Assembly: GCA_963802635.1 (NCBI GenBank)
Contig: CAWDJJ010000001.1
Span: 930,001-994,000 of the forward strand
Length of the DNA stretch: 64,000 nucleotides
Direction of reading: 5' to 3'
Source: CAVTLG01 sp963802635
Lineage (GTDB): Bacteria > Chloroflexota > Ktedonobacteria > Ktedonobacterales > Ktedonobacteraceae
Shown here: piece after piece, positions 1 through 8,449 of the stretch
Numbering within the stretch: position 1 is the first letter of the stretch
Layout: each line of letters begins with the position of its first letter
Position numbers and translations under genes: made by a program
Notes under the pieces: generated by a model
Told to the model about the DNA's origin: nothing
The model's input: only the letters and a program-made list of their open reading frames with translations
Database searches by the model: none

Positions 1-168
1 GTCATGCTCTAATTCTACCATGTAGGCAAAGAGTTCCTCATTGTCAGCCTGGGCCAGTGGCTCGTATTGCTCATACCACCAGGCAAGGGGACAATACTCG
101 TATTCGGCAACTTCACTAGCAGTAAAGATGCGCTCAGATGTGTGCTGCTGCTTTTGCCGTTGTTGCAT
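1..168 (-). CDS. Cas4-like PD-(D/E)XK nuclease, N-terminal fragment (runs off window)
   Basis: The reverse strand has an open frame of 56 codons from an ATG at 168 to the window edge. The readable N-terminus contains SEVAEYEYCPLAWWYEQYE. An SExxxYxYCPxxxW/Y pattern with one early cysteine is typical of Cas4/RecB-type (DUF83) nucleases, where that Cys is the first iron-sulfur cluster ligand. The catalytic motifs and the C-terminal cysteines would lie outside the window. It follows the HD-domain gene on the same strand after about 46 bp and may be co-transcribed with it. It is not part of the CRISPR island at 5-23 kb, so it could be a solo Cas4-like repair nuclease. The family call is an inference from a short segment. 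Confidence 0.5.
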   Translation of the reverse strand, partial: MQQRQKQQHTSERIFTASEVAEYEYCPLAWWYEQYEPLAQADNEELFAYMVELEHD

Positions 169-214
169 CGCTATGCTACCTGATCTGGCCTGCGGGTATT
201 GCAACTAGTATCGT

Positions 215-820
215 CTAATCCTGAGTAGCTACTGGCTCGACAATGCCTGCCAGTCCCAGCGTCGGAGCGATACTCGACATAGCCTGGATGACGAGAGCGA
301 TATGTTCATCCAGATCAACGCCAAGCTCGGCTGCCCCGTTCACCAGATCCTCGCGATTGACTCCAGCGGCAAAGCCTTTGGCCTTCATCTTTTTGCGCAC
401 CGAGGAGACCTCTAAGCCGTTGATACTTTTATTTGGGCGTACTAAGATAGTTGCAGTGATCATCCCTGTTACCTCGTCGCAGGCGTAAAGGGCCTTCGAG
501 AGCAAATTGTTGCGTGGATGGGTGGCCTGGTTGATTTCATTGTGTGCCAGAATGGCATAGATAATGCTCTCATCGTAGCCCGCATCTTGTAACCAGCGCG
601 CAGCCATCTGTGTGTGCACATGCAGATCAGGATATTCTTCGTAATCGCTGTCGTGGAGCAGTCCAGTGATGGCCCACAGTTCTTCATCTTCTGCATATTT
701 TCGTCCATAGAAGCGCATCGCAACTTCAACGGAAAGCATATGTTTTTGGAGATTTTCGTTTTTGACATGGCTGGTCATTAATGCGTAGGCATCGTCACGT
801 GTTGGCATACGTATCCTCAT
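215..820 (-). CDS. HD-domain hydrolase
   Basis: A 201-residue protein with an HD phosphohydrolase fold. The metal-binding pattern is visible as a histidine near residue 27 (QKHMLSVEVAMR), the HD doublet in GLLHDSDY near residue 55, and further histidines in DLHVHTQMAARW and ILAHNE. Members hydrolyse nucleotides or other phosphate esters; the substrate here cannot be told. The C-terminal part (KSINGLEVSSVRKKMKAKG) matches the usual tail of the stand-alone HDIG proteins of this size. The ATG at 820 has a TGAGGA Shine-Dalgarno 7 nt upstream. The next gene on this strand is the Cas4-like fragment, 46 bp downstream. Confidence 0.8.
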   Translation of the reverse strand: MRIRMPTRDDAYALMTSHVKNENLQKHMLSVEVAMRFYGRKYAEDEELWAITGLLHDSDYEEYPDLHVHTQMAARWLQDAGYDESIIYAILAHNEINQATHPRNNLLSKALYACDEVTGMITATILVRPNKSINGLEVSSVRKKMKAKGFAAGVNREDLVNGAAELGVDLDEHIALVIQAMSSIAPTLGLAGIVEPVATQD

Positions 821-951
821 TATGCAAAGTGTATGGCGGTAAAATTCTCTTTCGTGGGTAATTATAACATAGTGATGAGTTTTTGTGTCAGAGGCATAGT
901 TCGACTGTATTGATTAGCATAAGTGATGCTAGAGTGGAAAGAAGGAAGCGA

Positions 952-977
952 GCCTGATACCAATGAGGATCAGGCTA
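952..977 (-). terminator. Possible hairpin downstream of the pentapeptide gene
   Basis: AGCCTGAT at 952-959 pairs with ATCAGGCT at 970-977 across a 10-nt loop. On the minus strand the stem is followed by a pyrimidine-rich stretch rather than a clean T run, so a terminator role for the gene ending at 1027 is only plausible. Confidence 0.3.
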
Positions 978-1026
978 CCGGATTGCTATATAGGATAGCA
1001 CTCTCTAGCCTTGATCCTTTTTCTGT

Positions 1027-1500
1027 TCAGGTTGTTATTGTGGCTGGGATCAAGGGGTTCTCTCGGGGTGTGTCTGGTGCATCTCGTAGCGCGTGATTAA
1101 ACATGGCTTTTCTCACGTCTGCTTCTTCCAGGTTCGTTCCACGCAGATCTGCGTTACTGAGATCCGCTCCCATGAGATTTGCGCGGTAAAGGCTCGCATC
1201 ACGTAAATCTGCGGCATGCAAGAGAGCTTCCTGGAGATGAGCACCGCTCAGGTTGGTGTGGCGTAAATCGGCGTGACGTAAATCTGCGCCGCGCAAGTCG
1301 GCATCGCTCAGGTCCGCTTCTTGCAGATTAGCCGCAGTCAGGTCCGCTCCATGCAGGTCAATGCCACTCAGGTCAACGCCACGGAGATCCGCCTTGTGCA
1401 GGTCTGGCTCGAAAGTCTGGTTATCGATGCGGGTTCGTCGCCACTCATTCCAGATTCTTTTACCGGATAAAAGAATCTCAATTGGCTTTTGATATGTCAT
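1027..1500 (-). CDS. Pentapeptide-repeat protein
   Basis: 157 residues, of which about residues 30-135 are tandem A(D/N)LXX pentapeptides (ADLRGVDLSGIDLHGADL and so on). The family folds as a right-handed square beta-helix with a leucine in the central position of each repeat, as seen here. Functions known for the family range from DNA mimicry on gyrase (Qnr/MfpA) to adaptor roles; nothing in this sequence points to one. The N-terminal 28 residues are not repetitive (EILLSGKRIWNEWRRT) and resemble the short leaders common in cyanobacterial and Chloroflexota members. The ATG at 1500 has GGGAG 9 nt upstream. It is a monocistronic unit as far as can be seen. Confidence 0.85.
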   Translation of the reverse strand: MTYQKPIEILLSGKRIWNEWRRTRIDNQTFEPDLHKADLRGVDLSGIDLHGADLTAANLQEADLSDADLRGADLRHADLRHTNLSGAHLQEALLHAADLRDASLYRANLMGADLSNADLRGTNLEEADVRKAMFNHALRDAPDTPRENPLIPATITT

Positions 1501-2115
1501 AGAAGTTTACTCCCTCGTTCTGTGATCTGGACAAAGTATAGCTGGGAATATTTCATGAGAATAGCTGCTCCATGGCTCAGGCGTAACCCGCATACCACTT
1601 TGCTATGAGGAACATGCTTTGAGGCGCGTGCACCATAGCATATCTATGATACTTTTAAAGTATATACTATTTTTAGTAAAAATGCAATGCTTGTTGAAAT
1701 ACAATAGAGCAGTGGAGGCTCGCGTAGGGGCCGAGCGAAGACCTTTTTTCGCTGCTGGTCTTCTGCGTTGAAGTCGGAGAAAAATGTTTTTGCGTCTCTT
1801 GTGGTGACCCATTCGGTCTTGCATCTACCTCTTCTCGTCGACCTGAAGAGTTACTCAACAGGACGTGCAGGTGCGATGAGGCAAAGGTCAATGGAATCAT
1901 GCCAGCGCTGTTTACTTGCGGTCGTATCTACTCCGATAGCGGGAAAGCTTGAGTAACTAGCTAGCAAATTGCTACGTGTACTGAATTGGGAGTTGTAAAT
2001 TGTGATTAAACTGAAAGTGCAACTTACAAGAAGGGAGAGATGCCCCATCCGCGAGGACGTAGAGGCTCAGATGGAGGTGGAAAGAATTCTGCTAGCAAAG
2101 GAAGGAGTAACGCTC
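1501..2115. other. Intergenic region without a convincing gene
   Basis: 615 bp between the pentapeptide gene and the transporter. Short open frames exist on both strands, but they overlap one another, lack ribosome binding sites and show no family resemblance. There is an AT-rich patch near 1645-1680 with a near-palindromic ACTTTTAAAGT. Promoters for the two divergent flanking genes presumably lie here, but no confident -35/-10 pair was identified. Confidence 0.5.
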
Positions 2116-2781
2116 ATGTCAGCGTATCTAAAGGAAACTAGCTTACCCGAGAATGAATACGAAGATACCCGTGTTGCTGACCCTAAATCACTGGGGTTCG
2201 GCCTCGTAGCAATTGCAACTGTGATTCTAGGTTGTTACTTTGCGAATTTCATTATCCCTTCAGCGTTTCCTACTGTGCGGACTGCTGTAGGTGTAATCCA
2301 GTCAATTCTAGGGATAGTGCTTCTATTAGTTGGTATGTGGGAATTCCGTAGGAATAATACCCCCCTGGCTACCTTTTTCACGTTGTATGGAGGCTTCCTT
2401 GTTGCCCTCGGATTGCTCCTGACACCACTCTTTGGTTTTTGGAGCACTGGGTTCTCGTTCGTCTTGATGAGTATTACGCTAGGTCTCTTGTTTCTGGCCT
2501 GGACCATTTTTCTGGCGGTCTTGCTGGGGGCACAGTTCATGACAGTAGGAGCGAAAAGACACCCAGTGGAAGCGACTTTCCTGGTGTTGTTGCTTCTGGC
2601 CTACTTTTTCTTGATGATTGGGGCGTTGGCGCAGGGCAATATTCCATTACTGCGTATTGGCGGGTGGCTTGCCATTTTAGCCTCCCTGGTAAGCTGGGTA
2701 GCTATGTTCATGTATATGGCGCATCTGATCAGAGAGCCAGAAGCCCCTCAAGCACAACGCCGGGTAGCTCCTCAGATATAA
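2116..2781 (+). CDS. GPR1/FUN34/YaaH (SatP-like) acetate uptake family membrane protein
   Basis: 221 residues with six predicted membrane helices. The start is placed at the ATG at 2116 because AAGGAAGGAG lies just upstream; an upstream extension in the same frame to 2002 has no such signal. After a 30-residue hydrophilic N-terminus, ADPKSLGFGLVAIAT stands where the family has NPAPLGL, and GMWEFRRNNTPLATFF matches the conserved loop between helices 2 and 3 (G-E/W-F-x-G-N-T). SatP/YaaH proteins carry acetate or succinate with protons, or act as ammonium/acetate exporters in yeast; the substrate here is inferred. The NPAPLGL motif is only partly conserved, so a divergent function is possible. 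A rho-independent terminator follows at 2901. Confidence 0.7.
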   Translation: MSAYLKETSLPENEYEDTRVADPKSLGFGLVAIATVILGCYFANFIIPSAFPTVRTAVGVIQSILGIVLLLVGMWEFRRNNTPLATFFTLYGGFLVALGLLLTPLFGFWSTGFSFVLMSITLGLLFLAWTIFLAVLLGAQFMTVGAKRHPVEATFLVLLLLAYFFLMIGALAQGNIPLLRIGGWLAILASLVSWVAMFMYMAHLIREPEAPQAQRRVAPQI

Positions 2782-2900
2782 GCGGAACGAGCGATGGTTT
2801 TGGCCGTGGAGTGTATTATGTGGGAGACAGCAGACAACGTGTAGCATCGCCGCGAGCCTCTCTTTGTTCTTTCCGCCTCAGGGATGTTACATGGAACCGA

Positions 2901-2934
2901 AGAGCGTGGATAAGCAGCCTTCCACGCTCTTTTT
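2901..2934 (+). terminator. Rho-independent terminator
   Basis: AGAGCGTGGA pairs with TCCACGCTCT around a short loop and is followed directly by TTTT. It lies about 120 bp after the SatP-like gene and is the likely end of that transcript. Confidence 0.8.
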
Positions 2935-2947
2935 ACACACCTTTTAC

Positions 2948-3001
2948 CCCCAATCCCGGTCCATCTGGTAAGATGAGCTTTCCTTGCTCTACTGTCACCC
3001 C
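2948..3001. repeat. Third, short copy of the epimerase 3'-end repeat
   Basis: About 54 bp nearly identical to 5167-5220 and to the 3' coding end of the dipeptide epimerase near 23290. It shares CCAATCCCGGTCCATCTGG and CCTTGCTCTACTGTCACCC. The similarity stops 2 bp before the stop codon of the membrane sensor gene at 3004. See the 5129-5240 and 23254-23364 entries. With those copies it marks two tandem segments (about 3.0-5.15 kb and 5.24-23.25 kb), each bounded by the same sequence. Confidence 0.8.
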
Positions 3002-3003
3002 AC

Positions 3004-4083
3004 TCAGGAGCTCGCGTCGGATGACGGTTCAAAACTGGCTGTTTCCCTGGTTCCTGGTTGAGAAGCAGATGTCCATTTGGAAATTTCGAGTATCACCGCA
3101 TCGAGGGAAGTTCCCGTTGTGTAGGCTTGCAGAGGTTTGCCTTGCCGTCTCGCCATCTGGATATTCTGGAGGAGTTGCTGGAGTGCTTGCTGGTTTTGTT
3201 GGTGCTGTACCGCATCGTAGCGCCAGCGTTGGAGTCGAGCGAGTAAGTTGTTGAGCGAACCTGCAACAGGCCAGAGCACATTCTGCTGGTCTAATGGCAC
3301 ACGAGCCTGCAAATTGCCGTTTGCGGCCTGCAAATGCACCGAAACAATCTGTTGAATATTCGCTTCGAGCTGCTGTTTCTGCTGCTGTAATACCTGCTGC
3401 TGACTTCCCATTGCTAGAGTGAGTTTACTGACTTCTTCTGCGCTATTTGCTCTCCTCATCTCTTTGTAGGTACTACTTACCCAAAGAAAGCAGATAACTG
3501 CGACCAGCATCTGCATCACTATAGGAGCACCATAGATAACGTAAAAATAAGCATGAAGTGAAAACATTACCTCTGGTGTTTTAGGGAAAAAGGCAATCAT
3601 TCCGGCAGTGATAAGGCAATTGCCCAGGGTGACTGGGAAAGTAACCCACGGAGTAATCATCTCAGCAGCAATGAGTTCTGGTGCAAGGAAGAAAAAGATC
3701 TGAGCCACAAGATGTGCATTCACTTCTCTGTCAGTCAGCAAAATGCAAGCGATTACGCCCATTTCCTCAGCTACAAGAATGAGTATTCCTGCGGTAACCG
3801 TTTTACCCATACGATTTAGCGATGTCCCAATCACTATGGCGACCAACGCCATAGTCGCTGCTAGAGCTGTGACAAGATCGTGCGTGATGAAACAGCCTAT
3901 GGCAAATATCAGAACAAGTATAATCTCAGAGAGAAAGACCACACTCATTAACCTTCCACTACGCACACGCATGCGAAGGCGAAGTGGTGCCTCGTCCGGG
4001 ACCTCTGATGGTGCGGCAATGCGATACCACCAGCCAAAGAGACGATCTGCTAAAGTGATCTCTTGAGTTGTAAAAGCTTTCAT
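3004..4083 (-). CDS. Multi-pass membrane protein with HAMP-like and coiled-coil C-terminus
   Basis: 359 residues from the ATG at 4083 (MKAFTTQEITLADRL). An in-frame extension to 4188 exists but overlaps the preceding gene and has no better ribosome binding site. About six transmembrane helices occupy residues 45-215. They are followed by a Gln-rich coiled coil (QQQVLQQQKQQLEANIQQ) and a segment VHLQAANGNLQARVPLDQQN that resembles a HAMP/methyl-accepting linker (the GNLxARV.L pattern), then a second helical region and a disordered Ser-rich tail. No kinase, cyclase or methyl-accepting output domain is present. It probably senses a membrane signal and passes it to a partner, perhaps the protein encoded immediately upstream (4154-4675). 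The function is not known. Confidence 0.65.
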   Translation of the reverse strand: MKAFTTQEITLADRLFGWWYRIAAPSEVPDEAPLRLRMRVRSGRLMSVVFLSEIILVLIFAIGCFITHDLVTALAATMALVAIVIGTSLNRMGKTVTAGILILVAEEMGVIACILLTDREVNAHLVAQIFFFLAPELIAAEMITPWVTFPVTLGNCLITAGMIAFFPKTPEVMFSLHAYFYVIYGAPIVMQMLVAVICFLWVSSTYKEMRRANSAEEVSKLTLAMGSQQQVLQQQKQQLEANIQQIVSVHLQAANGNLQARVPLDQQNVLWPVAGSLNNLLARLQRWRYDAVQHQQNQQALQQLLQNIQMARRQGKPLQAYTTGTSLDAVILEISKWTSASQPGTRETASFEPSSDASS

Positions 4084-4153
4084 GTTCTGTAGTCGTGGTA
4101 GCTTCCTATCGGAAGAGAACCACGTCTCCTTCCTTGGTAAAACAGAAATACGA

Positions 4154-4675
4154 CTAGCGACTATGCCACTCGATGACACCAGAGACATCAAGTTTATGGA
4201 TGACCTGCTCTATGGTCTGAATTGGTCGTGATAAGAGCTTTGCAATCTGCTCAATGGTACGGGTTCCGTCAGCCAGAGAATAGACGGATCGTTCCAGGGT
4301 TGACCAGGCGTACATCTGGGCAGGAGAAACCATACGGCGTTGTGGAATGGGGTCTTCATTTCTCTCCACAGGTTTTGCGCCAGGTGCAGCTAGTGGAGGA
4401 TTTGGACTGGCAGTTTTAGGAGGAGTAGAAGAGACAAGTTGCCAATCCAATATTCCGAGTTTGGGGAGCAAACGTTGGACTTCAACATCATGATACAGCT
4501 TTTGCCCTTTTTTATTTACAATGAAACAAGAAATAACATTTCCACTCTGCACACGCAAAATTACGTATCCACCTTCTCTCAATGCTGCCTGAGAAGGAAT
4601 ATCAGCGTGAAATTCTCCCGAAGATCCTAACTGACGCAAAACCTGGACTAACATCTCGTATTCAAGACTATACAT
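4154..4675 (-). CDS. Unrecognised protein with C-terminal winged-helix-like domain
   Basis: 173 residues. Residues 1-90 form a compact alpha/beta region (EYEMLVQVLRQLGSSGEFHAD, then a beta-rich VILRVQSGNVISCFIVNKKG). A Pro-rich linker follows (residues 95-125), and then VYSLADGTRTIEQIAKLLSR to VIHKLDVSGVIEW, which looks like the helix-turn-helix and wing of DUF4388/PqqD-like modules (the DG.RTI.EIA.LL pattern). It lies just upstream of the membrane sensor gene on the same strand and the two form a likely operon. I infer a cytoplasmic regulatory partner of that sensor. The specific family is uncertain. Confidence 0.6.
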   Translation of the reverse strand: MYSLEYEMLVQVLRQLGSSGEFHADIPSQAALREGGYVILRVQSGNVISCFIVNKKGQKLYHDVEVQRLLPKLGILDWQLVSSTPPKTASPNPPLAAPGAKPVERNEDPIPQRRMVSPAQMYAWSTLERSVYSLADGTRTIEQIAKLLSRPIQTIEQVIHKLDVSGVIEWHSR

Positions 4676-5128
4676 AGTCCACTATTCTCCCCACAATAAT
4701 AAAGTTATCTACACTGATAAATGTTTGTGCTATATCGGGTAGTCACAAAAATAACTTGTGTGACTTCAACCAGATCAGGCTTTATCCAGGTGAGGCGACA
4801 AGAGCCAGAGTTTGCGTGAAGTGATCAGATGCGGGCCAGGAATTTTTTTCATGAAAATACCCATTTTCATAGACAGCAGCGAGCGTTAGCTAAGATAGGT
4901 TTCTCTTAAACAACAAAGCATGTCAACTACCTAGTTCAAGTATAAGGTAACATCGATGATAAATCAACAAAAAGCCATAAAATGGTACATTGACATTTAG
5001 TCTACCTAAGTCTCGCCCAAAATAGTGACAGGGCAAAGGGCCTTGTAATCAGAACAATGATAGTTTCTGTCAACGCTATAAAATTAAAGAATTAGTGCAA
5101 ACGCTAAACTTGAAGAACCATGAATCTG
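4676..5128. other. Non-coding, AT-rich spacer between sensor operon and CRISPR island
   Basis: No supported gene. It contains a perfect small hairpin at 4851-4870 (ATGAAAAT, loop ACCC-type, ATTTTCAT) that has no T tract and so is not an obvious terminator. The promoter of the leftward 4675 gene should lie within the first 100 bp. Confidence 0.5.
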
Positions 5129-5240
5129 CAGTTAATCACGACAAGCTCTCTTCATGCATCTTCACTCCCAATCCCGGTCCATCTGGTAAGATAAGCTTCC
5201 CTTGCTCTACTGTCACCCCTCTGTAGGGATCGTTGTCGAT
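5129..5240. repeat. Left boundary repeat of the CRISPR-Cas island (epimerase 3'-end copy)
   Basis: About 111 bp match the 3' coding end and stop of the dipeptide epimerase at 23254-23364, with six substitutions. In the reading frame of the gene (minus strand) three of these are silent or third-position changes, so the copy probably came from another allele of the same gene and is not a recent duplication. Similarity starts at AGTTAATCACG and ends abruptly after GTTGTCGAT. The two copies are direct repeats that enclose the whole CRISPR-Cas region. Confidence 0.85.
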
Positions 5241-5432
5241 TGAGCAGGCACGTGCAACCTTTCATCAGAAGTCACAACTGCGTGTTTCATTTTACGGACT
5301 GGACGCACAGAAAATACTCCTGGTTACGGAGCAAACGCCGTCAGTTTGTGGAGGTGCTACACAACTGCTCCAAAGAGATCTTCGACCTTTTAGGCGAAAG
5401 ATCATTGAGAATCAACACGGGAACGAGCAAGC
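5241..5432. other. Trailer region of CRISPR array 1
   Basis: 192 bp between the boundary repeat and the first (degenerate) CRISPR repeat. Open frames cross it on the plus strand but they run into CRISPR repeats and have no convincing start. It is at the leader-distal end of array 1. Confidence 0.5.
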
Positions 5433-7914
5433 GTTACAATAGCTCACTCGCAAGATGTGCCTCTGCAACGAGGTGAGTCAGCCAGTATTTGAGGAGTTCT
5501 ACTATGGTTTCAATAGCTCAAACGCAATAAATGCCTCTACAACTCTTCTTCTATATTCGTGCGCATTTCATTGCACAGGTTTCAATAGCTCAAACGCAAT
5601 AAATGCCTCTACAACAGCAGTGAGGATGATGAAGTACTGCTTATAAGCGCTCATAGTTTCAATAGCTCAAACGCAATAAATGCCTCTACAACTCCTAAAA
5701 TCTGAAATGTTGTCCGAATAATTCGTGGAGTTTCAATAGCTCAATCGCAATAAATGCCTCTACAACGCAGGTTGAACGTCTGGACTTGCAGCCGTATGGA
5801 TGACGTTTCAATAGCTCAATCGCAATAAATGCCTCTACAACCACACTCCGAGCAATATTTGCAATTGATCGGTAAAAGCAGTTTCAATAGCTCAATCGCA
5901 ATAAATGCCTCTACAACCACACTCCGAGCAATATTTGCAATTGATCGGTAAAAGCAGTTTCAATAGCTCAATCGCAATAAGTGCCTCTACAACGACGGAA
6001 GTGCAGTAAGTTCATGATTTGCTGTCCTGCTTGTTTCAATAGCTCAATCGCAATAAATGCCTCTACAACCTAGAGATAGTTCATTTCTCTTCTCTTTTTC
6101 TATAGAAGGTTTCAATTGCTCAATCGCAATAAGTGCCTCTACAACCGCTAGATCACGAAGTAGATGTTACAGCAATCATTCCAGTTTCAATTGCTCAATC
6201 GCAATAAGTGCCTCTACAACCAACAATTGCCCCCCCGCGGCGTCCTTCTCAAGGACGTTTCAATAGCTCAATCGCAATAAATGCCTCTACAACGCCATTG
6301 ATACTCCACGCAAACCTATAGCACAACAAGCGTTTCAATTGCTCAATCGCAATAAATGCCTCTACAACACTATCCCAACGACCCCGGCGCATACTATTTG
6401 ACGCAGTTTCAATTGCTCAATCGCAATAAATGCCTCTACAACCAACGATGCTGGCCCTTGAAGAGAATAATGATAACTAGTTTCAATTGCTCAATCGCAA
6501 TAAATGCCTCTACAACTGAGACCGGACATATTCACGGTCGGGCAAGATAGCAAGTTTCAATTGCTCAATCGCAATAAATGCCTCTACAACACAATAAGAT
6601 GATCGTTGAGGCGCATATAGCCAAAGTTTCAATTGCTCAATCGCAATAAATGCCTCTACAACTTTACAAGAAATATCCAATGCCGATGAGGTCGCAAAGG
6701 TTTCAATTGCTCAATCGCAATAAATGCCTCTACAACCTCAAGTTCCTCCTGCTCCTCCCGTGCAAGGGGTTGTTTCAATTGCTCAATCGCAATAAATGCC
6801 TCTACAACTTATAGACCAAATAGACAACATAGAAGATTCGCCGTGTTTCAATTGCTCAATCGCAATAAATGCCTCTACAACCACAGATCCCAGCGGGAGC
6901 GAGGTGCAGCTTTGTCCTTCGTTTCAATTGCTCAATCGCAATAAATGCCTCTACAACAATAGCCTGGATATGACCCAACCAGAAAACCGCGAGTAGTTTC
7001 AATTGCTCAATCGCAATAAATGCCTCTACAACTATGTATTTTTTCTCTTGACCTTCTTAATATCTTTGTTTCAATTGCTCAATCGCAATAAATGCCTCTA
7101 CAACAATAGCCTGGATATGACCCAACCAGAAAACCGCGAGTAGTTTCAATTGCTCAATCGCAATAAATGCCTCTACAACTATGTATTTTTTCTCTTGACC
7201 TTCTTAATATCTTTGTTTCAATTGCTCAATCGCAATAAATGCCTCTACAACGGTACTGGCCTATCTGCTGCTCGGTAGATATCCAAGGTTTCAATTGCTC
7301 AATCGCAATAAATGCCTCTACAACTTGTCGGCGAGCCTCATTGGAGATACAAGAATCAAGTTTCAATTGCTCAATCGCAATAAATGCCTCTACAACACGA
7401 CTGCATATAGAGTTCGCGACCGTCTTGAGCCACAAGTTTCAATTGCTCAATCGCAATAAATGCCTCTACAACGAGAGAATTTGGAATCTCTCAAAGATTC
7501 TTAACGGCCGTTTCAATTGCTCAATCGCAATAAATGCCTCTACAACGATGCTGCGAACTATCGCGCTTTGCAAGAGCGATGGTTTCAATTGCTCAATCGC
7601 AATAAATGCCTCTACAACAAACGTTCCGCAAGTCTGCCAATGACTGGCAATTCTGTTTCAATTGCTCAATCGCAATAAATGCCTCTACAACCTAAGCTTG
7701 CAGAGAAAGATCCGGAGTACGCGGCGCAAGTTTCAATTGCTCAATCGCAATAAATGCCTCTACAACTCTCTCTGCTCGCTTGTGTAGTAAGCTGATTGAA
7801 CTGTTTCAATTGCTCAATCGCAATAAATGCCTCTACAACTTTGCGACAATATAGCCTTGCTCATCGACGACATTCAAGTTTCAATTGCTCAATCGCAATA
7901 AATGCCTCTACAAC
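5433..7914 (-). CRISPR. CRISPR array 1: 33 intact 37-bp repeats plus one degenerate terminal repeat
   Basis: Repeats of 37 bp alternate with spacers of 35-39 bp. Read on the minus strand the repeat begins GTTGTAGAGGCATTTATTGC and ends GAGCAATTGAAAC, giving the usual ATTGAAAC 5' handle, so transcription runs leftward from a leader at 7915-8100. First intact repeat 5507-5543, last 7878-7914; a strongly mutated repeat sits at 5433-5469, the expected leader-distal end. Repeats near 5.5-6.3 kb carry extra changes (AGCTCAAACG or AGCTCAATCG in the plus orientation; some have AAGTG for AAATG) and those near the leader are uniform. Spacers 5842-5880 and 5918-5956 are identical, and the two-spacer block at 6958-7067 is repeated at 7105-7214. 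Confidence 0.98.
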
Positions 7915-8100
7915 CCCCGGCGCTGGCAAAAGCGCTTGCAGCGCTAGCTGAGGTGGGGTTTTCCGAGAGGGTCCTGACAGGAGCTATTATAACATAGGTT
8001 TTGGGGAGAAAACAAGGCCAGTTGGACTTTTTTGAGCTTGAATTACGCTGCGAGAGGCTCAGCTCAACACTGCCACAGCTCAGCCTCTCGCACATACTGA
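7915..8100 (-). promoter_or_regulatory. Leader of CRISPR array 1
   Basis: Reading leftward it contains an inverted repeat GCGAGAGGCT/AGCCTCTCGC (arms 8082-8091 and 8050-8059), a promoter with -35 TTGTTT (8010-8015), an 18-bp spacer and -10 TATAAT (7986-7991), then CCCCACCTCAGCTAGCGCTG and GCGCCGGGG directly against the first repeat. All of these elements recur in the same order in the leader of array 2, which supports the assignment. The conserved leader-proximal block is where Cas1-Cas2 would dock new spacers. Confidence 0.9.
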
Positions 8101-8122
8101 CGGATATGCCCCACAAAACGGC

Positions 8123-8431
8123 TCAAATTAAGTAACTGGTAGTTTCAACCGGTTCGGGTATGCCAATAGTGTCGATTTTCGGTAGGCAGGCATCACAGAT
8201 GGTGTAAATGCGCACACGGTCCTGCTGGTTGTTGAGATAACGGTCCAGTTTGGCACGCATCTGCAATAGCTCCTTTTTGGTCAGAAAGCACTCAAAAAGC
8301 GAATATTCGGTCCACTGACCAAAGCCCTTGAGGATTTTGTGTACCCGCGTCCGACGCTTGTCGTCAGGGATATCGTATGCGACAACGTAGAAACTACTCT
8401 GCCTGGCTCCTCTTGTTTGCACTCCACTCAC
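8123..8431 (-). CDS. cas2: CRISPR adaptation protein Cas2
   Basis: 102 residues with the ferredoxin-like Cas2 fold. The N-terminal strand SFYVVAYDIPDDKRRTRV carries the conserved aspartate (VAYDI, about residue 20) and KGFGQWTEYSLFECFLT is the typical second strand region. Cas2 dimerises and bridges two Cas1 dimers to insert spacers at the leader end. It is the last gene of the leftward cas4-cas1-cas2 operon, 18 bp after cas1, and array 1 with its leader follows immediately. The C-terminal extension (IGIPEPVETTSYLI) mediates contact with Cas1 in other systems. Confidence 0.97.
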   Translation of the reverse strand: MSGVQTRGARQSSFYVVAYDIPDDKRRTRVHKILKGFGQWTEYSLFECFLTKKELLQMRAKLDRYLNNQQDRVRIYTICDACLPKIDTIGIPEPVETTSYLI

Positions 8432-8449
8432 GATGACTCTTCCTCTCCA

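Noticed and set aside
2439..3254. A 271-codon plus-strand frame overlapping the SatP-like gene and the sensor gene
   Set aside because: It is out of frame with the transporter, spans a terminator and a repeat, and has no family resemblance.
4851..4870. Hairpin ATGAAAAT/ATTTTCAT taken as a terminator
   Set aside because: No T tract on either strand after the stem.
5233..5476. Short rightward frames between the boundary repeat and array 1
   Set aside because: They start in the epimerase-derived repeat, run into a degenerate CRISPR repeat and lack a ribosome binding site.
5455..7643. Several open frames inside array 1 with repeated FNCSIAINASTT-like peptides
   Set aside because: They are translations of the CRISPR repeats and have no independent coding signal.
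8101..8122. Looked for a tracrRNA or anti-repeat near cas genes
   Set aside because: No repeat-like sequence was seen outside the two arrays, and type I-D does not need one.
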